Source: Microbacterium oxydans
GTDB lineage: Bacteria > Actinomycetota > Actinomycetes > Actinomycetales > Microbacteriaceae
Direction of reading: 5' to 3'
Length of the DNA: 64,000 bases
Assembly: GCF_000956405.1 (NCBI RefSeq)
Contig: NZ_JYIV01000030.1
Coordinates: forward strand, 310,001-374,000
This document shows positions 1 through 8,991 of this stretch, piece after piece (within the stretch, counting starts at the first letter, position 1; each line of letters opens with the position of its first letter). A program made the position numbers and the translations under genes. The notes under the pieces were generated by a model that was given only the letters and a program-made list of their open reading frames with translations, was not told the DNA's origin and did no database searches.

Positions 1-2058
1 CGCTATGCCGATCCGGGGGAGCTGACGCCCATTCGGGACCTGCCGCTCGGCGAGACCGTCACCATCGTCGCCGAGGTGCTGTCGTCGAGCTTCCGGAGGA
101 TGCGGAACCGCCCCGGCGCCATGGTCGACGTCGTGATCGGCGACGGCATCGGCCGCATGTCTCTCACGTTCTTCGCGAAGAACGTCGGTGCGGCCGAGTG
201 GCGTTCGAAGGACCTCGCGGTCGGTCGTCGCGGCGTGTTCTCCGGCAAGGTCGGGGAGTTCAACGGCGTGACGCAGTTCGCCCACCCCGAGTACGAGCTG
301 TTCGATGACGAGGATTCCGCCCGCCGCAGTGCCGATGCACGCGCCACCGTGCCGATCCCGATCTACCCCGCGACCTCGGCGATCCAGACCTGGCAGATCG
401 CCCGACTCGTCGGCCGGGTGCTCGACGATCTGGCAGACGCGCCCGATCCGTTGACCGCGGAGATCAGGGAGCGGGAAGAGCTGCTCACCGCCCGCGAGGC
501 TCTGGAGCTCGTGCACCGGCCCCGCACGCGCAACGACATCGATCCGGCCGTGCGAACGCTGCGGATGCACGAGGCCCTCACGCTGCAGACGGCACTGCTC
601 CAGCAGCGCGACGCGATCCGGGCGCTGGCAGCCACGTCTCGCCCCGCGAAGCCCGGCGGGTTGCTCGAACGCTTCGACGCGAGCCTTCCGTACACGCTCA
701 CCGCCGATCAGGAGACGGTGGGACGGCAGATCGCGGAGGATCTCGTGGGCGCCTGGCCCATGAACCGTCTGGTCCAGGGTGAGGTCGGCTCCGGTAAGAC
801 CCTGGTGGCTCTGCGGGCGATGCTGCAGGTGGCGGAGAGCGGCGGACAGGCGGCGTTGATCGCACCGACGGAGGTGCTCGCGGGCCAACACCTCCGTTCG
901 ATCACCAAGATGCTCGGCCCCGATCTCGCCCCGCTGCTGATGCCGACGCTCCTGACCGGCCAGATGCCTGCGGCCGAGCGTCGCAAGGCAGCCCTGCGCG
1001 TCGCCTCGGGGCAAGCGCTGATCGTCGTCGGCACCCATGCTCTGCTGGGCGAGAAGACCACCTTCGCCGATCTCGGCCTCGTCGTCGTCGACGAACAGCA
1101 TCGGTTCGGGGTCGAGCAGCGAGAGGCACTGCGCGCGAAGGGTTCGAGTCCGCACGCTCTCGTGCTGACGGCGACTCCGATCCCGCGCACGGTCGCCATG
1201 ACGGTGTTCGGCGACCTCGACACCTCCGTGATCCGCACGATGCCGGCCGGTCGTGCGGGTATCGAGTCGTTCGTGGCCCCGCTCGCCGAGCACCCCGGGT
1301 GGTTCAACCGGGTCTGGGAGCGCGCGGCCGAGGAGATCGCTCAGGGGCGGCAGGTCTTCGCGGTGTGCGCCGCGATCGACACGACCAAGAAGACGGCAGA
1401 GGCGGGTGAGCCGGCGGCGCTCGCTCCGGAGGGAGCGTCAGGACCTCGCTGGGGTGTCGTGCAGCTCGATGAGGCTTTGGCGACGCACCCCACCCTGGGT
1501 GGACTGCGGCGTGCCGTGCTGCACGGTCGCATGCCCTCGGACGAGAAAGACGGCGTGATGCAGTCCTTCGCGCGCGGTGACATCGACCTGCTGCTGGCGA
1601 CGACAGTGATCGAGGTGGGCGTCGACGTGCCCAACGCGTCCACGATGATCGTCCTCGATGCGGACAGGTTCGGCGTCTCCCAGCTGCACCAGCTCCGTGG
1701 GCGCGTCGGTCGAGGCGGGGTGCCGGGGCTCTGCCTGCTCGTGACCGAGGCCGAGGCGGACACGATCGCCCGCGAGCGGGTCGACGCGGTCGCCGCCACG
1801 CTCGACGGCTTCGCACTGGCGGAGGTCGATCTCGAACTGCGTGGCGAAGGCGATGTGCTGGGTGCGGTGCAAGCAGGCGTCCGCTCTTCGTTGAAGCTGC
1901 TCAGGGTCGTCAAGGATGCGGGACTGATCACTCGTGCACGCGAGATCGCTGAGGGCATCCTGCGCGCCGATCCGCAGTTGGCCGATCACCCGGGACTCCG
2001 CGACGCCATCGGACGCCGCGTGAGCGACGAGGATCGGGCTGCGCTGGCGAAGAACTGA
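1..2058 (+). CDS. recG: ATP-dependent DNA helicase RecG (5' end outside window)
   Basis: RecG remodels stalled replication forks and branch-migrates Holliday junctions. The reading frame is open from base 1, so the start codon lies upstream; 685 residues are visible, which is nearly the whole of a normal RecG. The fragment opens with RYADPGELTPI, the start of the wedge/OB-fold domain that holds the junction. The helicase core follows: Walker A GEVGSGKT (about residues 260-267 of the fragment), motif II DEQHRFG (about 364-370), the TATPIPRT motif, and motif VI QLRGRVGRG (about 564-572). Family RecG more often has GDVGSGKT; the Glu here is conservative. The next gene, coaD, follows after 30 bp with its own promoter. 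Confidence 0.97.
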   Translation, partial: RYADPGELTPIRDLPLGETVTIVAEVLSSSFRRMRNRPGAMVDVVIGDGIGRMSLTFFAKNVGAAEWRSKDLAVGRRGVFSGKVGEFNGVTQFAHPEYELFDDEDSARRSADARATVPIPIYPATSAIQTWQIARLVGRVLDDLADAPDPLTAEIREREELLTAREALELVHRPRTRNDIDPAVRTLRMHEALTLQTALLQQRDAIRALAATSRPAKPGGLLERFDASLPYTLTADQETVGRQIAEDLVGAWPMNRLVQGEVGSGKTLVALRAMLQVAESGGQAALIAPTEVLAGQHLRSITKMLGPDLAPLLMPTLLTGQMPAAERRKAALRVASGQALIVVGTHALLGEKTTFADLGLVVVDEQHRFGVEQREALRAKGSSPHALVLTATPIPRTVAMTVFGDLDTSVIRTMPAGRAGIESFVAPLAEHPGWFNRVWERAAEEIAQGRQVFAVCAAIDTTKKTAEAGEPAALAPEGASGPRWGVVQLDEALATHPTLGGLRRAVLHGRMPSDEKDGVMQSFARGDIDLLLATTVIEVGVDVPNASTMIVLDADRFGVSQLHQLRGRVGRGGVPGLCLLVTEAEADTIARERVDAVAATLDGFALAEVDLELRGEGDVLGAVQAGVRSSLKLLRVVKDAGLITRAREIAEGILRADPQLADHPGLRDAIGRRVSDEDRAALAKN

Positions 2059-2076
2059 TCCGGAACCGACGTGCCC

Positions 2077-2082
2077 TAGGCT
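2077..2082 (+). promoter_or_regulatory. -10 hexamer TAGGCT of coaD
   Basis: TAGGCT fits the actinobacterial TAnnnT -10 box. It begins exactly 12 bases before the coaD ATG, so transcription is expected to start at or next to the start codon, giving a leaderless mRNA. I see no convincing -35 element. Confidence 0.6.
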
Positions 2083-2088
2083 GGAACC

Positions 2089-2586
2089 ATGAGCAGCCGG
2101 ATCGCCGTCGTCCCGGGTTCCTTCGATCCGCCCACCCTCGGTCACCTCGATGTGATCCGGCGCGCCGCGGCCCTGTACGACGAGCTGCACGTGCTGGTCG
2201 TGCACAACCCGGGTAAAGAGGCGATGCTCCCCATCGCGCAGCGACTCGCTCTGCTGGAGAAGTCGATCGCCGACGACGGCATGCAGGGCGAGATCGTGAT
2301 CGGTTCGTGGAGCATGGGGCTCCTGGTCGACTACGCCCGCGACGTCAACGCGGGAGTGCTCGTGAAGGGCATCCGCTCGCAGGTCGACGTCGCATACGAG
2401 TCGCCGATGGCGATCGTCAACCGACACCTCGCCGGCATCGAGACGGTGTTCCTCCTTCCCGACCCCTCGCACGCGATGGTGTCGAGTTCGCTCGTGCGCC
2501 AGGTCGCCTCTCTCGGCGGAGACGTGAGCCCCTTCGTTCCGCCTGCGGTCGCGGCTTTCCTGGACACCGGGGCCCGCGGGATCTGA
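2089..2586 (+). CDS. coaD: Phosphopantetheine adenylyltransferase
   Basis: CoaD transfers AMP from ATP to 4'-phosphopantetheine, giving dephospho-CoA, the penultimate step of coenzyme A synthesis in the cytoplasm. At 165 aa it has the normal family length. The nucleotidyltransferase motif is at the N-terminus ([10 protein letters not shown], with the TxGH-type motif at residues 16-19), and the second ATP-contact motif is seen as SSSLVRQVA near residue 130. The ATG start is supported by the TAGGCT box 12 bases upstream and lacks a clear Shine-Dalgarno sequence, as expected for a leaderless message. It lies between recG and the DUF177-rpmF pair, a common actinobacterial arrangement. Confidence 0.97.
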   Translation: MSSRIAVVPGSFDPPTLGHLDVIRRAAALYDELHVLVVHNPGKEAMLPIAQRLALLEKSIADDGMQGEIVIGSWSMGLLVDYARDVNAGVLVKGIRSQVDVAYESPMAIVNRHLAGIETVFLLPDPSHAMVSSSLVRQVASLGGDVSPFVPPAVAAFLDTGARGI

Positions 2587-2634
2587 CGCCTCCCGCCTGG
2601 GTGCGGGTTCAGGACGAGTGCGGGTATCGGCCGG

Positions 2635-2640
2635 TAGCAT
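2635..2640 (+). promoter_or_regulatory. -10 hexamer TAGCAT of the DUF177-rpmF operon
   Basis: TAGCAT begins exactly 12 bases upstream of GTG 2647. This geometry predicts a leaderless transcript and selects that GTG over the ATG four codons later. Confidence 0.6.
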
Positions 2641-2646
2641 GGACGT

Positions 2647-3207
2647 GTGCGCTCTCGAATGAACGGCCCTTTCGTGCTCCCCGTCCGTGACATCGTCCGG
2701 CGTCCGGGCGAGATGCGGGAACACGAGTTCACCGTGACCCTCGCCGAATCGTGGGGTGAGGGGATCGTGTCGTATGAAGCCGGCTCCGACCTCGATCTCG
2801 ATGTCCGGCTCGAGTCCGTCCACGAAGGCATCCTCGTGTCGGGAAGCGCCGACGGCGAGTACGCCGGAGTGTGCGGAAGATGCCTCATGGACATCACTCG
2901 GCCCGTCGAAGTCGAGTTCCAGGAGCTTTTCGCGTATCCTGGTGAGGAAGAAACTGACTTCGAGGTTCAAGACGACCACGTGGATCTTGAAACTCTCGTC
3001 AGGGATGCGGCCGTACTGGCACTTCCTTTTCAGCCGGTGTGTCAGCCGGATTGCCCGGGTCTCGACCCGAAAACGGGTGAACGACTGACCGTGAGTACCG
3101 GAACGGAGCAGGCCGCTCCCATCGATCCTCGGTGGAGCGCGCTCCAGAACATCACAGACCAAGACGGCACGGAAGAATCTCGTGCCGCCGAGAAAGAAGA
3201 GAGCTAG
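2647..3207 (+). CDS. YceD-like DUF177 protein upstream of rpmF
   Basis: This is a 186-aa member of the DUF177/YceD family, whose gene is very often found directly before rpmF. In other bacteria and chloroplasts the family is linked to 23S rRNA or ribosome maturation; its exact biochemical role is not settled. Two cysteine pairs are visible: CGRC (C76, C79) and CQPDC (C132, C136, followed by PGLDPKTGERL). They could form a metal site. The first Met-coding triplet used is GTG 2647, fixed by the -10 box 12 bases upstream. The rpmF start follows the stop codon by only 2 bp, so the two are probably translated from one mRNA. Confidence 0.9.
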   Translation: MRSRMNGPFVLPVRDIVRRPGEMREHEFTVTLAESWGEGIVSYEAGSDLDLDVRLESVHEGILVSGSADGEYAGVCGRCLMDITRPVEVEFQELFAYPGEEETDFEVQDDHVDLETLVRDAAVLALPFQPVCQPDCPGLDPKTGERLTVSTGTEQAAPIDPRWSALQNITDQDGTEESRAAEKEES

Positions 3208-3209
3208 TC

Positions 3210-3419
3210 ATGGCTGGTAACCCCCCGAAGCGCAAGGTATCCCGTTCCAACACCCGCTCGCGCCGCGCGCAGTGGAAGGCGGCGCCCGTCGCGCTCGTCA
3301 AGACCATCGAGAACGGCCAGGTCGTCTACAGCCGTCCCCACCAGGCCAAGGTCGTCACCGACTCGCAGGGCACCGAGCTCTTCCTGGAGTACAAGGGCCG
3401 CAAGGTCGCCGACGTCTGA
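3210..3419 (+). CDS. rpmF: 50S ribosomal protein L32
   Basis: L32 is a small basic protein of the large ribosomal subunit. The 69-aa product begins [19 protein letters not shown], with the family's typical basic N-terminus. It lacks the four-cysteine zinc ribbon of some L32 forms, so it looks like the C-minus (zinc-independent) type. It is translated 2 bp after the DUF177 gene and 10 bp before rnc, so DUF177-rpmF-rnc-mutM is likely a single operon. Confidence 0.97.
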   Translation: MAGNPPKRKVSRSNTRSRRAQWKAAPVALVKTIENGQVVYSRPHQAKVVTDSQGTELFLEYKGRKVADV

Positions 3420-3429
3420 GTCGCGTACC

Positions 3430-4122
3430 GTGACGGAGGTCCCCGGGGGGACGAGGCCTCTCCCAGAGAAGCTCCGCGTCGAGATCGACGCGGAGCTTCT
3501 GGAGTTGGCCCTCACTCACCGTTCCTACGCCTACGAGCACGGCGGCATCCCGCACAACGAGCGGCTCGAGTTCCTCGGCGACTCGGTGCTCGGGCAGGCG
3601 GTGACCGTCATGCTCTTCACCACTCACCCCGACCTCGATGAGGGCGAACTGGCGAAGCGACGTGCCAGCGTCGTCTCGACGGTCGCGCTGGCCGAGGTCG
3701 CGCGGGGCATCGGCCTCGGCAGTCACCTGCTGCTCGGTCGCGGTGAGGAGCAGACCGGTGGTCGCGACAAGGACTCGATCCTCGCCGACACGATGGAAGC
3801 CGTCATCGGAGCCACGTACCTCTCGGCGGGTCCTGACGCCGCCACGGAACTGGTGCTCCGCCTGACGAAGCCGCTGCTCGCGGACCCGGAGCGCTACGGT
3901 GCGGCGATGGATCCGAAGACCAGTCTCCAGGAGCTCGCCGCCCGCCTCGGTGCGACTCCTCCTCGCTACTCGGTGGAGGCGAGCGGACCAGATCACGACC
4001 GTCGATTCCTCGCTACGGTCAGCGTGGGCGATGTCAGCATGACCGGTGTCGGCAGCAGCAAGAAGACCGCCGAGATGGCTGCGGCGCTCAGCGCCTGGCG
4101 CAGCCTGAGCGAGCGTGCCTGA
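3430..4122 (+). CDS. rnc: Ribonuclease III
   Basis: RNase III cuts double-stranded RNA during rRNA maturation and mRNA decay. The 230-aa protein has the catalytic domain signature [11 protein letters not shown] at residues 43-53, and the second acidic cluster [12 protein letters not shown] near residue 120 supplies the other Mg-binding residues. A C-terminal double-stranded RNA-binding domain starts at about [14 protein letters not shown] and contains the [12 protein letters not shown] helix. GTG is the start. The 3' end overlaps mutM by 8 bp, indicating translational coupling. Confidence 0.97.
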   Translation: MTEVPGGTRPLPEKLRVEIDAELLELALTHRSYAYEHGGIPHNERLEFLGDSVLGQAVTVMLFTTHPDLDEGELAKRRASVVSTVALAEVARGIGLGSHLLLGRGEEQTGGRDKDSILADTMEAVIGATYLSAGPDAATELVLRLTKPLLADPERYGAAMDPKTSLQELAARLGATPPRYSVEASGPDHDRRFLATVSVGDVSMTGVGSSKKTAEMAAALSAWRSLSERA

Positions 4123-4981
4123 GCTTCCCGAGGTCGAGGTCGTCCGCGCCGGTCTCGCGCCGGCCGTCGTCGGATCCACCATCACCGCGGTGAGCGTGTT
4201 CGATGAGCGGGCACTCACGCGTCACGTCGCCGGAGCGGCTGACTTCGTCGCTCGACTCGAGGGACGCATGTTCATCGATGCGTCGCGCCGCGGCAAGTTC
4301 CTCTGGCTGCCGCTCGACGACGGGGACTCCGCGCTGATCGGGCACCTCGGCATGAGCGGTCAGATGCTGTTGCGTGCTCCGGACGCGGGAGCCGAACGTC
4401 ATGAGCGCGTGCGGATCGGCATCGAGCATCCCCGTCACGGCGAGCTCGCGATCGTGTTCGCCGATCAGCGGACCTTCGGGTCCCTTGCCGTCGACGCACT
4501 GATCGACGACAGCGGTTCGCGGGTTCCGACCCAGGTCGCCCACATCGCGCGCGACCCTCTCGACCCGGCATTCGACGAACGGACGTTCCGGGCTGCCCTG
4601 GGGCGACGGGGGAGCGCGATCAAGCGTGTCCTCCTCGACCAGGGGGTCGTGAGCGGGATCGGCAACATCTACGCCGATGAGTCCCTGTGGGCCGCGCGGA
4701 TCCATCCGGAGACACCGGCGGATCGGCTTTCGACGCAGGCGGTTCGCAGGCTGCTGGCCGAAGTCCGACTCGTGCTCACCAAGGCCCTTGCCGAAGGCGG
4801 GACCAGCTTCGATGCGCAGTATGTCAACGTCAACGGTCAAGCCGGCTACTTCGCGCACTCGCTCAACGCCTACGGGCAGCAGGGCAAGCCCTGTCCACGC
4901 TGCGGCACGCTCATCGTGCGCGAGAGCTTCATGAACCGCGGTTCGCACTTCTGCCCGCGGTGTCAGCGGCTGCCGAGATAG
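4115..4981 (+). CDS. mutM: Formamidopyrimidine-DNA glycosylase
   Basis: MutM/Fpg removes 8-oxoguanine and formamidopyrimidines and nicks the abasic site. After removal of the initiator Met, the protein starts PELPEVEVV; Pro is the Schiff-base nucleophile and the next Glu is catalytic. The conserved lysine lies in SRRGKFLW. The C-terminal zinc finger is complete: CPRC...CPRC, with the [12 protein letters not shown] end typical of the family. It has 288 aa and starts at a GTG inside the end of rnc. It is the last gene of the operon, and a convergent ABC permease gene ends 45 bp away. Confidence 0.97.
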   Translation: MPELPEVEVVRAGLAPAVVGSTITAVSVFDERALTRHVAGAADFVARLEGRMFIDASRRGKFLWLPLDDGDSALIGHLGMSGQMLLRAPDAGAERHERVRIGIEHPRHGELAIVFADQRTFGSLAVDALIDDSGSRVPTQVAHIARDPLDPAFDERTFRAALGRRGSAIKRVLLDQGVVSGIGNIYADESLWAARIHPETPADRLSTQAVRRLLAEVRLVLTKALAEGGTSFDAQYVNVNGQAGYFAHSLNAYGQQGKPCPRCGTLIVRESFMNRGSHFCPRCQRLPR

Positions 4982-5025
4982 CCGCTGACAGGGGCGCCGT
5001 GCCCGATCCGTCCCGAAGGTCGCGT

Positions 5026-6348
5026 TCAGGCGGGCAGGAACGAGCGCTGCAGGAGTGGACGGGTCGCCCAGGTCGTCGCCCAGACGACGCCGATCCCGAC
5101 GGACACCACGAGCGCGATGGTCAGCAGGGACTCCGGCGCGGTGATCAGCGCGATGCCGACCAACGGGAAGACCAGGATCGCGGCCACGAGCGCCGAGCCG
5201 ATCGCGGTCACCAGCAGCGGTGACATGATCGCTCGCCGTCGCGCGCGGTCTACGGTCTCGAGAGGCATGCCGAGGTGGTGCAGGCTGCGGTGCAGTTCGT
5301 GCTTGTCGAGCACGTCGGAGGCCTGGTTCACCCCGACGGACGCCGCGACCATCAGGAAGGAGCCGATGAGGGTGATGATGAGACCGGTCCGGATGTCGTC
5401 GGCGAGCGCCACGTCGGCAGCAGCGGCATCGGAGGAATCGATCATGCTGATGATCGCGACCCCGGTGCCGGCGAAGACGGCCATGAAGCTCGCCATGGCG
5501 ATGCCGCCCACCTGTCGCCACGCGGCCTTCGGGGAGTCCAGCACGATACGCGCCGCCAGCAGACGCTCCGGGCGCTCGGCTCGACGAAGCTGACCTGATG
5601 CGGAGACCTTGAGCACCCACGGGCCGACGAGATTCAACACGGCGAGTGCCGCACCGAACAGCCCGGCGAGGACGACGATCGTCAGCACGAGTCCGCCCAC
5701 GGACGGGAAGACCTTGATCAGGACGAACGCGATGGCGATCGCGCTCACGGCGAGCACGGCCCGGATCCAGTGGACTTTCGGGACATCGGTGCGCGTGCGG
5801 ACACCGAGTGGCGAGATGACGACGCGGCGGAGACCGATGACCGCACTCGTGGAGGCGAGAGCGAGGACGGCGGCCACCACGACGGCCGTCTGCGCAGGTG
5901 GAAGGACGACGGCGCCGAACCCCAGAGCCTCGCCGCGGAAGGGGATGAGGCCGATGAGCGGGCTGATCGCGACGTGCGCGACGATTCCGACGAGGGCACC
6001 TGCCGCAGCGACGAGCACGGACTCGGTCACCGTAGCGATGGTCACGCCGGAGGGTGACACCCCGAGCAGGCGAAGGGTGGAGAGTCGTTCGTCGCGTCGA
6101 CGAGCGGAGAGTCGGGCGGCCGCTCCGCCGACGGACATCAGCGGGACGACCAGCAGGACGAGGGCGATGGCCGCAAGCGCTTGGTACAGAGGAGCGAACT
6201 CGTCTGTCCACCCCCAGAACGACTGTGCGCCGCCGATGACCGTGAGCACGAGGGTCGTGACGACGGCGAACGCGACGACGGGCAGGACCAGCACGCCGCC
6301 CTGACCGGGAGCGGGACGCAACAGGAGGGCCAGCACATTGCGGTTCAC
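5026..6348 (-). CDS. FtsX-like ABC transporter permease
   Basis: This 440-aa integral membrane protein is the permease partner of the ATPase encoded just upstream. I count about ten hydrophobic segments, the first at about residues 15-38 and the last near the C-terminus. The second (LVVPLMSVGGAAARLSARRR) and the short charged loops resemble FtsX/MacB-type permeases, which move lipoproteins, peptides or antibiotics, or act mechanically. The substrate cannot be read from sequence. The GTG start at 6348 overlaps the ATPase stop in a GTGA tetranucleotide, which favours it over the ATG 57 bases upstream inside the ATPase gene. Confidence 0.85.
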   Translation of the reverse strand: MNRNVLALLLRPAPGQGGVLVLPVVAFAVVTTLVLTVIGGAQSFWGWTDEFAPLYQALAAIALVLLVVPLMSVGGAAARLSARRRDERLSTLRLLGVSPSGVTIATVTESVLVAAAGALVGIVAHVAISPLIGLIPFRGEALGFGAVVLPPAQTAVVVAAVLALASTSAVIGLRRVVISPLGVRTRTDVPKVHWIRAVLAVSAIAIAFVLIKVFPSVGGLVLTIVVLAGLFGAALAVLNLVGPWVLKVSASGQLRRAERPERLLAARIVLDSPKAAWRQVGGIAMASFMAVFAGTGVAIISMIDSSDAAAADVALADDIRTGLIITLIGSFLMVAASVGVNQASDVLDKHELHRSLHHLGMPLETVDRARRRAIMSPLLVTAIGSALVAAILVFPLVGIALITAPESLLTIALVVSVGIGVVWATTWATRPLLQRSFLPA

Positions 6349-7040
6349 GCGGTCACCGCCGACGAGATGATCCGTCCGTCGCGCACCGCGATCGTGCGCG
6401 TACACCGGGCTGCGACGTCGGCGTCGTGCGTGACGACGACGAGTGTGCGGCCCTGCCCGGTCGTGGACCAGAGGAGCGCATCCATGACCTCCGACGACGT
6501 GGTCGAGTCCAACGCCCCGGTGGGTTCGTCCGCGAAGACGACCTCTGCGCCGGTGGCCTGCGCGCGCGCGATCGCGACGCGTTGCGCCTGCCCACCCGAC
6601 AGCTCGCCGATCCGGCGGTCCTCCATCCCGGCGAGTCCGAGCGCTGCCAGCCAGGAGGCGGCGTGCTGCACGGCGTCCTGACGGCGGACGCCGTTGATCA
6701 TCGAGGCGAGCGCGACGTTCTCCACCGCCGTCAGCTCGGGGATGAGAAGGCCCTGCTGGAAGATGAATCCGAACCTCTCGCGTCGCAGTCTGGAGCGCGC
6801 GGACTCGCCGAGCGCGGTGACCTCGATGGCAGTTCCCTCTGCGGGACGGAAGACGACCCCGCCGGCGTCAGGACTGGTGATCCCGGCCAGGACGTGGAGG
6901 AGCGTCGTCTTGCCCGACCCGGAGGCTCCCATGATGGCGACGGACTCACCTCGATGGATGGCGAGGTCGACGCCGGCGAGAGCGCGTGTCGACCCGAAGT
7001 TCTTGCTGAGGGCGTGGGCTTCGATCACGGGGATGTTCAT
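6345..7040 (-). CDS. ABC transporter ATP-binding protein (LolD/MacB type)
   Basis: This 231-aa ATPase powers the permease encoded by the overlapping downstream gene. It has Walker A GASGSGKTT (residues about 38-46), the Q-loop region, the signature LSGGQAQRVAIARA, Walker B VVFADEPTGALDS and the switch histidine in VVVTHDADVA. The ADEPTGALDS form is typical of the LolD/MacB/FtsE branch that pairs with FtsX-type permeases. There is no neighbouring sensor kinase or regulator, so it is not an obvious bacitracin-type resistance module. Transcription probably starts between 7041 and 7093. Confidence 0.93.
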   Translation of the reverse strand: MNIPVIEAHALSKNFGSTRALAGVDLAIHRGESVAIMGASGSGKTTLLHVLAGITSPDAGGVVFRPAEGTAIEVTALGESARSRLRRERFGFIFQQGLLIPELTAVENVALASMINGVRRQDAVQHAASWLAALGLAGMEDRRIGELSGGQAQRVAIARAQATGAEVVFADEPTGALDSTTSSEVMDALLWSTTGQGRTLVVVTHDADVAARCTRTIAVRDGRIISSAVTA

Positions 7041-7093
7041 GATTCCAGCCTCTCCGTCCCGCCCGGCCCGGTCGTCGCCCGGGCGGATGACCG

Positions 7094-7135
7094 TGCGGGC
7101 TCGACGTCATCCCGGAGAATGAGATCGAGCCCGCA
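7094..7135 (-). terminator. Hairpin downstream of the GNAT gene
   Basis: An 11-bp perfect stem (TGCGGGCTCGA at 7094-7104 with its complement at 7125-7135) sits 6 bp after the acetyltransferase stop codon. No U-tract follows, so termination may be weak or serve as 3' protection. Confidence 0.55.
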
Positions 7136-7141
7136 TGCGTG

Positions 7142-8221
7142 TCAGAGCTTCCGCTGCCACGCTCCGGCGTAGGAGACCGGCACGAATCCGATGGTCTCGT
7201 TGATGTCCAGCATCGGCCGGTTCTCCTCCGCGTTGAAGGTGGAGACCACAGGCGATTCCGGCATCAGATCCCGCCAACGAAGCAGATTGGCGCACTTCAC
7301 GATGGTTCCCAGACGATGGCCACGGTGGTCCTTGCTCACCAGCGTCCCGAACTGGTGCGTCACACCCGTTCGGTCGGCGGCGATGAGCAGTTCGTTGTAC
7401 GCCACGATGGCCCCGGTCGGCACATGCCGGACCGCCGCCACGGAGACGGCCTGGCCGGCGCCGAGCAGTCGCGCCTCGCGCCGCACCACTCGCTCGGCAT
7501 CCCAGACCTCTGCGACGAAGTCCATGTCTCCGCTGGGTGCATCGGCGGAGAGGCGGGCGAGCACAGCGGCGAATCCAGCCCTCAGCTCCGGAGGAGTGGG
7601 CATGTCCCATTCGAGCAGCGCATAGTCTTCGCCCGCCATTGCGATCGCATCGTGCAGCGCCGTGCGAAGCGGTGCCGGGTCGCGTCCGAGGTCGTACTCG
7701 CTGTTGCGTTCGACCTGTTCGAGGACATAACCACGCGACGCGACGAGGTCGGAGAGCGGCGTCGAGGGAATGCGCCCCCACCCCGTGCGCGGAACCAGCA
7801 TCCGCTCGCTCTCCTCGGGGCGGTGCAGACTCCAGATCTGCAGGACGCTCCGGTCTCGCGCACGCGCTTCGGCCTCCGCCCGGTCGAGAAGCATCTCTTC
7901 CACGCCTCGGCCCCAGTAGGCCGAGGGGACGAGCAGGTCGATCTCTGCGGCATGCGCATCGGCCTCCTGGGCGAACGACATCGTCACGATGCCGACGATC
8001 TCGCCGCCGGCTCGTGCGACGAAACCCACGTCGAGCGCATCGGTGTCGTCCTGCCAGTTCGGCAGCATCTGTGCAGCGTCAGGGGCGAGATCGGGGAGAC
8101 CCACCTGCTCATCGCAGACGAGCCGGTTGATTTCGCCGAAGGCGAGGAATTCGGCGGCATCCGCGCTCTGCAGGGTGACCGGGACGATCAGCGGTGTGAT
8201 CGTCGTTTCCATGGTCTTCAT
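7142..8221 (-). CDS. Double-domain GNAT-family N-acetyltransferase
   Basis: The 359-aa protein contains two GNAT folds. The first carries the acetyl-CoA loop as SAYWGRGVEEM (residues about 100-110). The second has HRGHRLGTIVK near residue 300 followed by the ENRPMLDINETIGF motif. Two tandem GNAT domains occur in mycothiol synthase and in many actinobacterial acetyltransferases of unknown substrate; the second domain looks like the active one. The substrate is unknown. ATG 8221 is preceded by a purine-rich GGACGGAAG stretch and is preferred; ATG 8212 is the alternative. The frame is open further upstream, but those codons have no start with a ribosome site. It is the third ORF after the 8992-9021 promoter. 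Confidence 0.88.
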   Translation of the reverse strand: MKTMETTITPLIVPVTLQSADAAEFLAFGEINRLVCDEQVGLPDLAPDAAQMLPNWQDDTDALDVGFVARAGGEIVGIVTMSFAQEADAHAAEIDLLVPSAYWGRGVEEMLLDRAEAEARARDRSVLQIWSLHRPEESERMLVPRTGWGRIPSTPLSDLVASRGYVLEQVERNSEYDLGRDPAPLRTALHDAIAMAGEDYALLEWDMPTPPELRAGFAAVLARLSADAPSGDMDFVAEVWDAERVVRREARLLGAGQAVSVAAVRHVPTGAIVAYNELLIAADRTGVTHQFGTLVSKDHRGHRLGTIVKCANLLRWRDLMPESPVVSTFNAEENRPMLDINETIGFVPVSYAGAWQRKL

Positions 8222-8267
8222 TCGTGTTCTTCCGTCCGGGGTGTGCAGCTGGGGGATCGTGGTGCTG

Positions 8268-8304
8268 ACCGCGCCCGCTCGCGGATGATGCGGGCGGGCG
8301 CGGT
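8268..8304 (-). repeat. GC-rich hairpin between the 94-aa gene and the GNAT gene
   Basis: An 11-bp perfect inverted repeat (ACCGCGCCCGC and its complement) with a 15-base loop lies in the 116-bp gap. It could attenuate transcription into the GNAT gene or protect the upstream mRNA. No U-tract is seen. Confidence 0.55.
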
Positions 8305-8337
8305 CGCGGAGCAGTTCGTCATGGCCCTCTGCCGACC

Positions 8338-8622
8338 TCAGCGCATGCCGCGCTGCATGTCGTACGTGAGCAATGCGTTCGACTCTGCAGCGGAGCGGTG
8401 ACGCTGCTCGCCGAGCAGGAACAGATCGGCTGGATCGATACGCGGACCGCGACGCGGACGACGCGGACGCTGTGCCCTCTGGAAGAGCCAGAGGCCGATC
8501 CTGAGGGAGAGGCGATCTGTCATCGACAGGCGACGCAGCTCGTCGGGACGAGGGATCTGGAGGACCTCGCGGTCCTCGATATCGGGCGGGTGGATGTCGC
8601 TGCGATGCAACGTGGTGTTCAC
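8338..8622 (-). CDS. Small hypothetical protein (94 aa)
   Basis: A 94-aa protein starting at GTG 8622, chosen because GAAGGA lies 6 bases upstream. The frame is open upstream, but no other start there has a ribosome site. The middle of the protein reads PDELRRLSMTDRLSLRIGLWLFQRAQRP, a plausible amphipathic helix, followed by an Arg/Pro-rich stretch and an acidic PADLFLLGEQ segment. There is no signal peptide and no known domain that I can name. It sits between a 37-codon ORF and the GNAT gene under one apparent promoter. It is likely real because of the ribosome site and the protein-like composition. Confidence 0.6.
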   Translation of the reverse strand: MNTTLHRSDIHPPDIEDREVLQIPRPDELRRLSMTDRLSLRIGLWLFQRAQRPRRPRRGPRIDPADLFLLGEQRHRSAAESNALLTYDMQRGMR

Positions 8623-8843
8623 GGTGATTCCTTCGGAAGTGACGGTGATGATGGGTGCGGAAGCACCGCACGTCGGCTGCGGATGCAGCGGAGAACGGTG
8701 CGGGAGAGCAGACATCGATGGGGCCGAAGAGGCGGCCATCCGATGCGGGAAGTGCCGAGACCTGTGGCGCAGATCTGCGGAGGGGGGCGCGAGAGAACCG
8801 GACGGACAGGACCGACGAGGGTCCGGAGAGTCGGGGTGCGGTT

Positions 8844-8957
8844 CTACGAGAGAGCGCTCGTGCGGACGCCGGCGGTTACCGAGAACGCAAGGCGCGGCGC
8901 GAAGTGCGCGGGCGCGGCGAGGCCAGTGGCCTGTGCGTTGAGCTGAGTCGTAATCAT
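8844..8957 (-). CDS. 37-codon ORF, possible leader peptide
   Basis: ATG 8957 is preceded by AAAGGAGG at ideal spacing, the strongest Shine-Dalgarno sequence I noticed in the window. It encodes MITTQLNAQATGLAAPAHFA and then PRLAFSVTAGVRTSALS before TAG. It is the first ORF after a good sigma-A-type promoter and lies about 220 bases before the 94-aa gene. It has no cysteine, histidine or arginine run that would make it a classic amino-acid attenuator. It may be a leader peptide or a functional micro-protein. Confidence 0.55.
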   Translation of the reverse strand: MITTQLNAQATGLAAPAHFAPRLAFSVTAGVRTSALS

Positions 8958-8991
8958 CGGTAACCTCCTTTCGTGTGGCGATCCGGAGGAA

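Noticed and set aside
1438..3162. Long open frame antisense to recG, coaD and the DUF177 gene
   Set aside because: It has no protein-like motif and spans three recognised genes in the opposite strand; long antisense frames are expected in GC-rich DNA.
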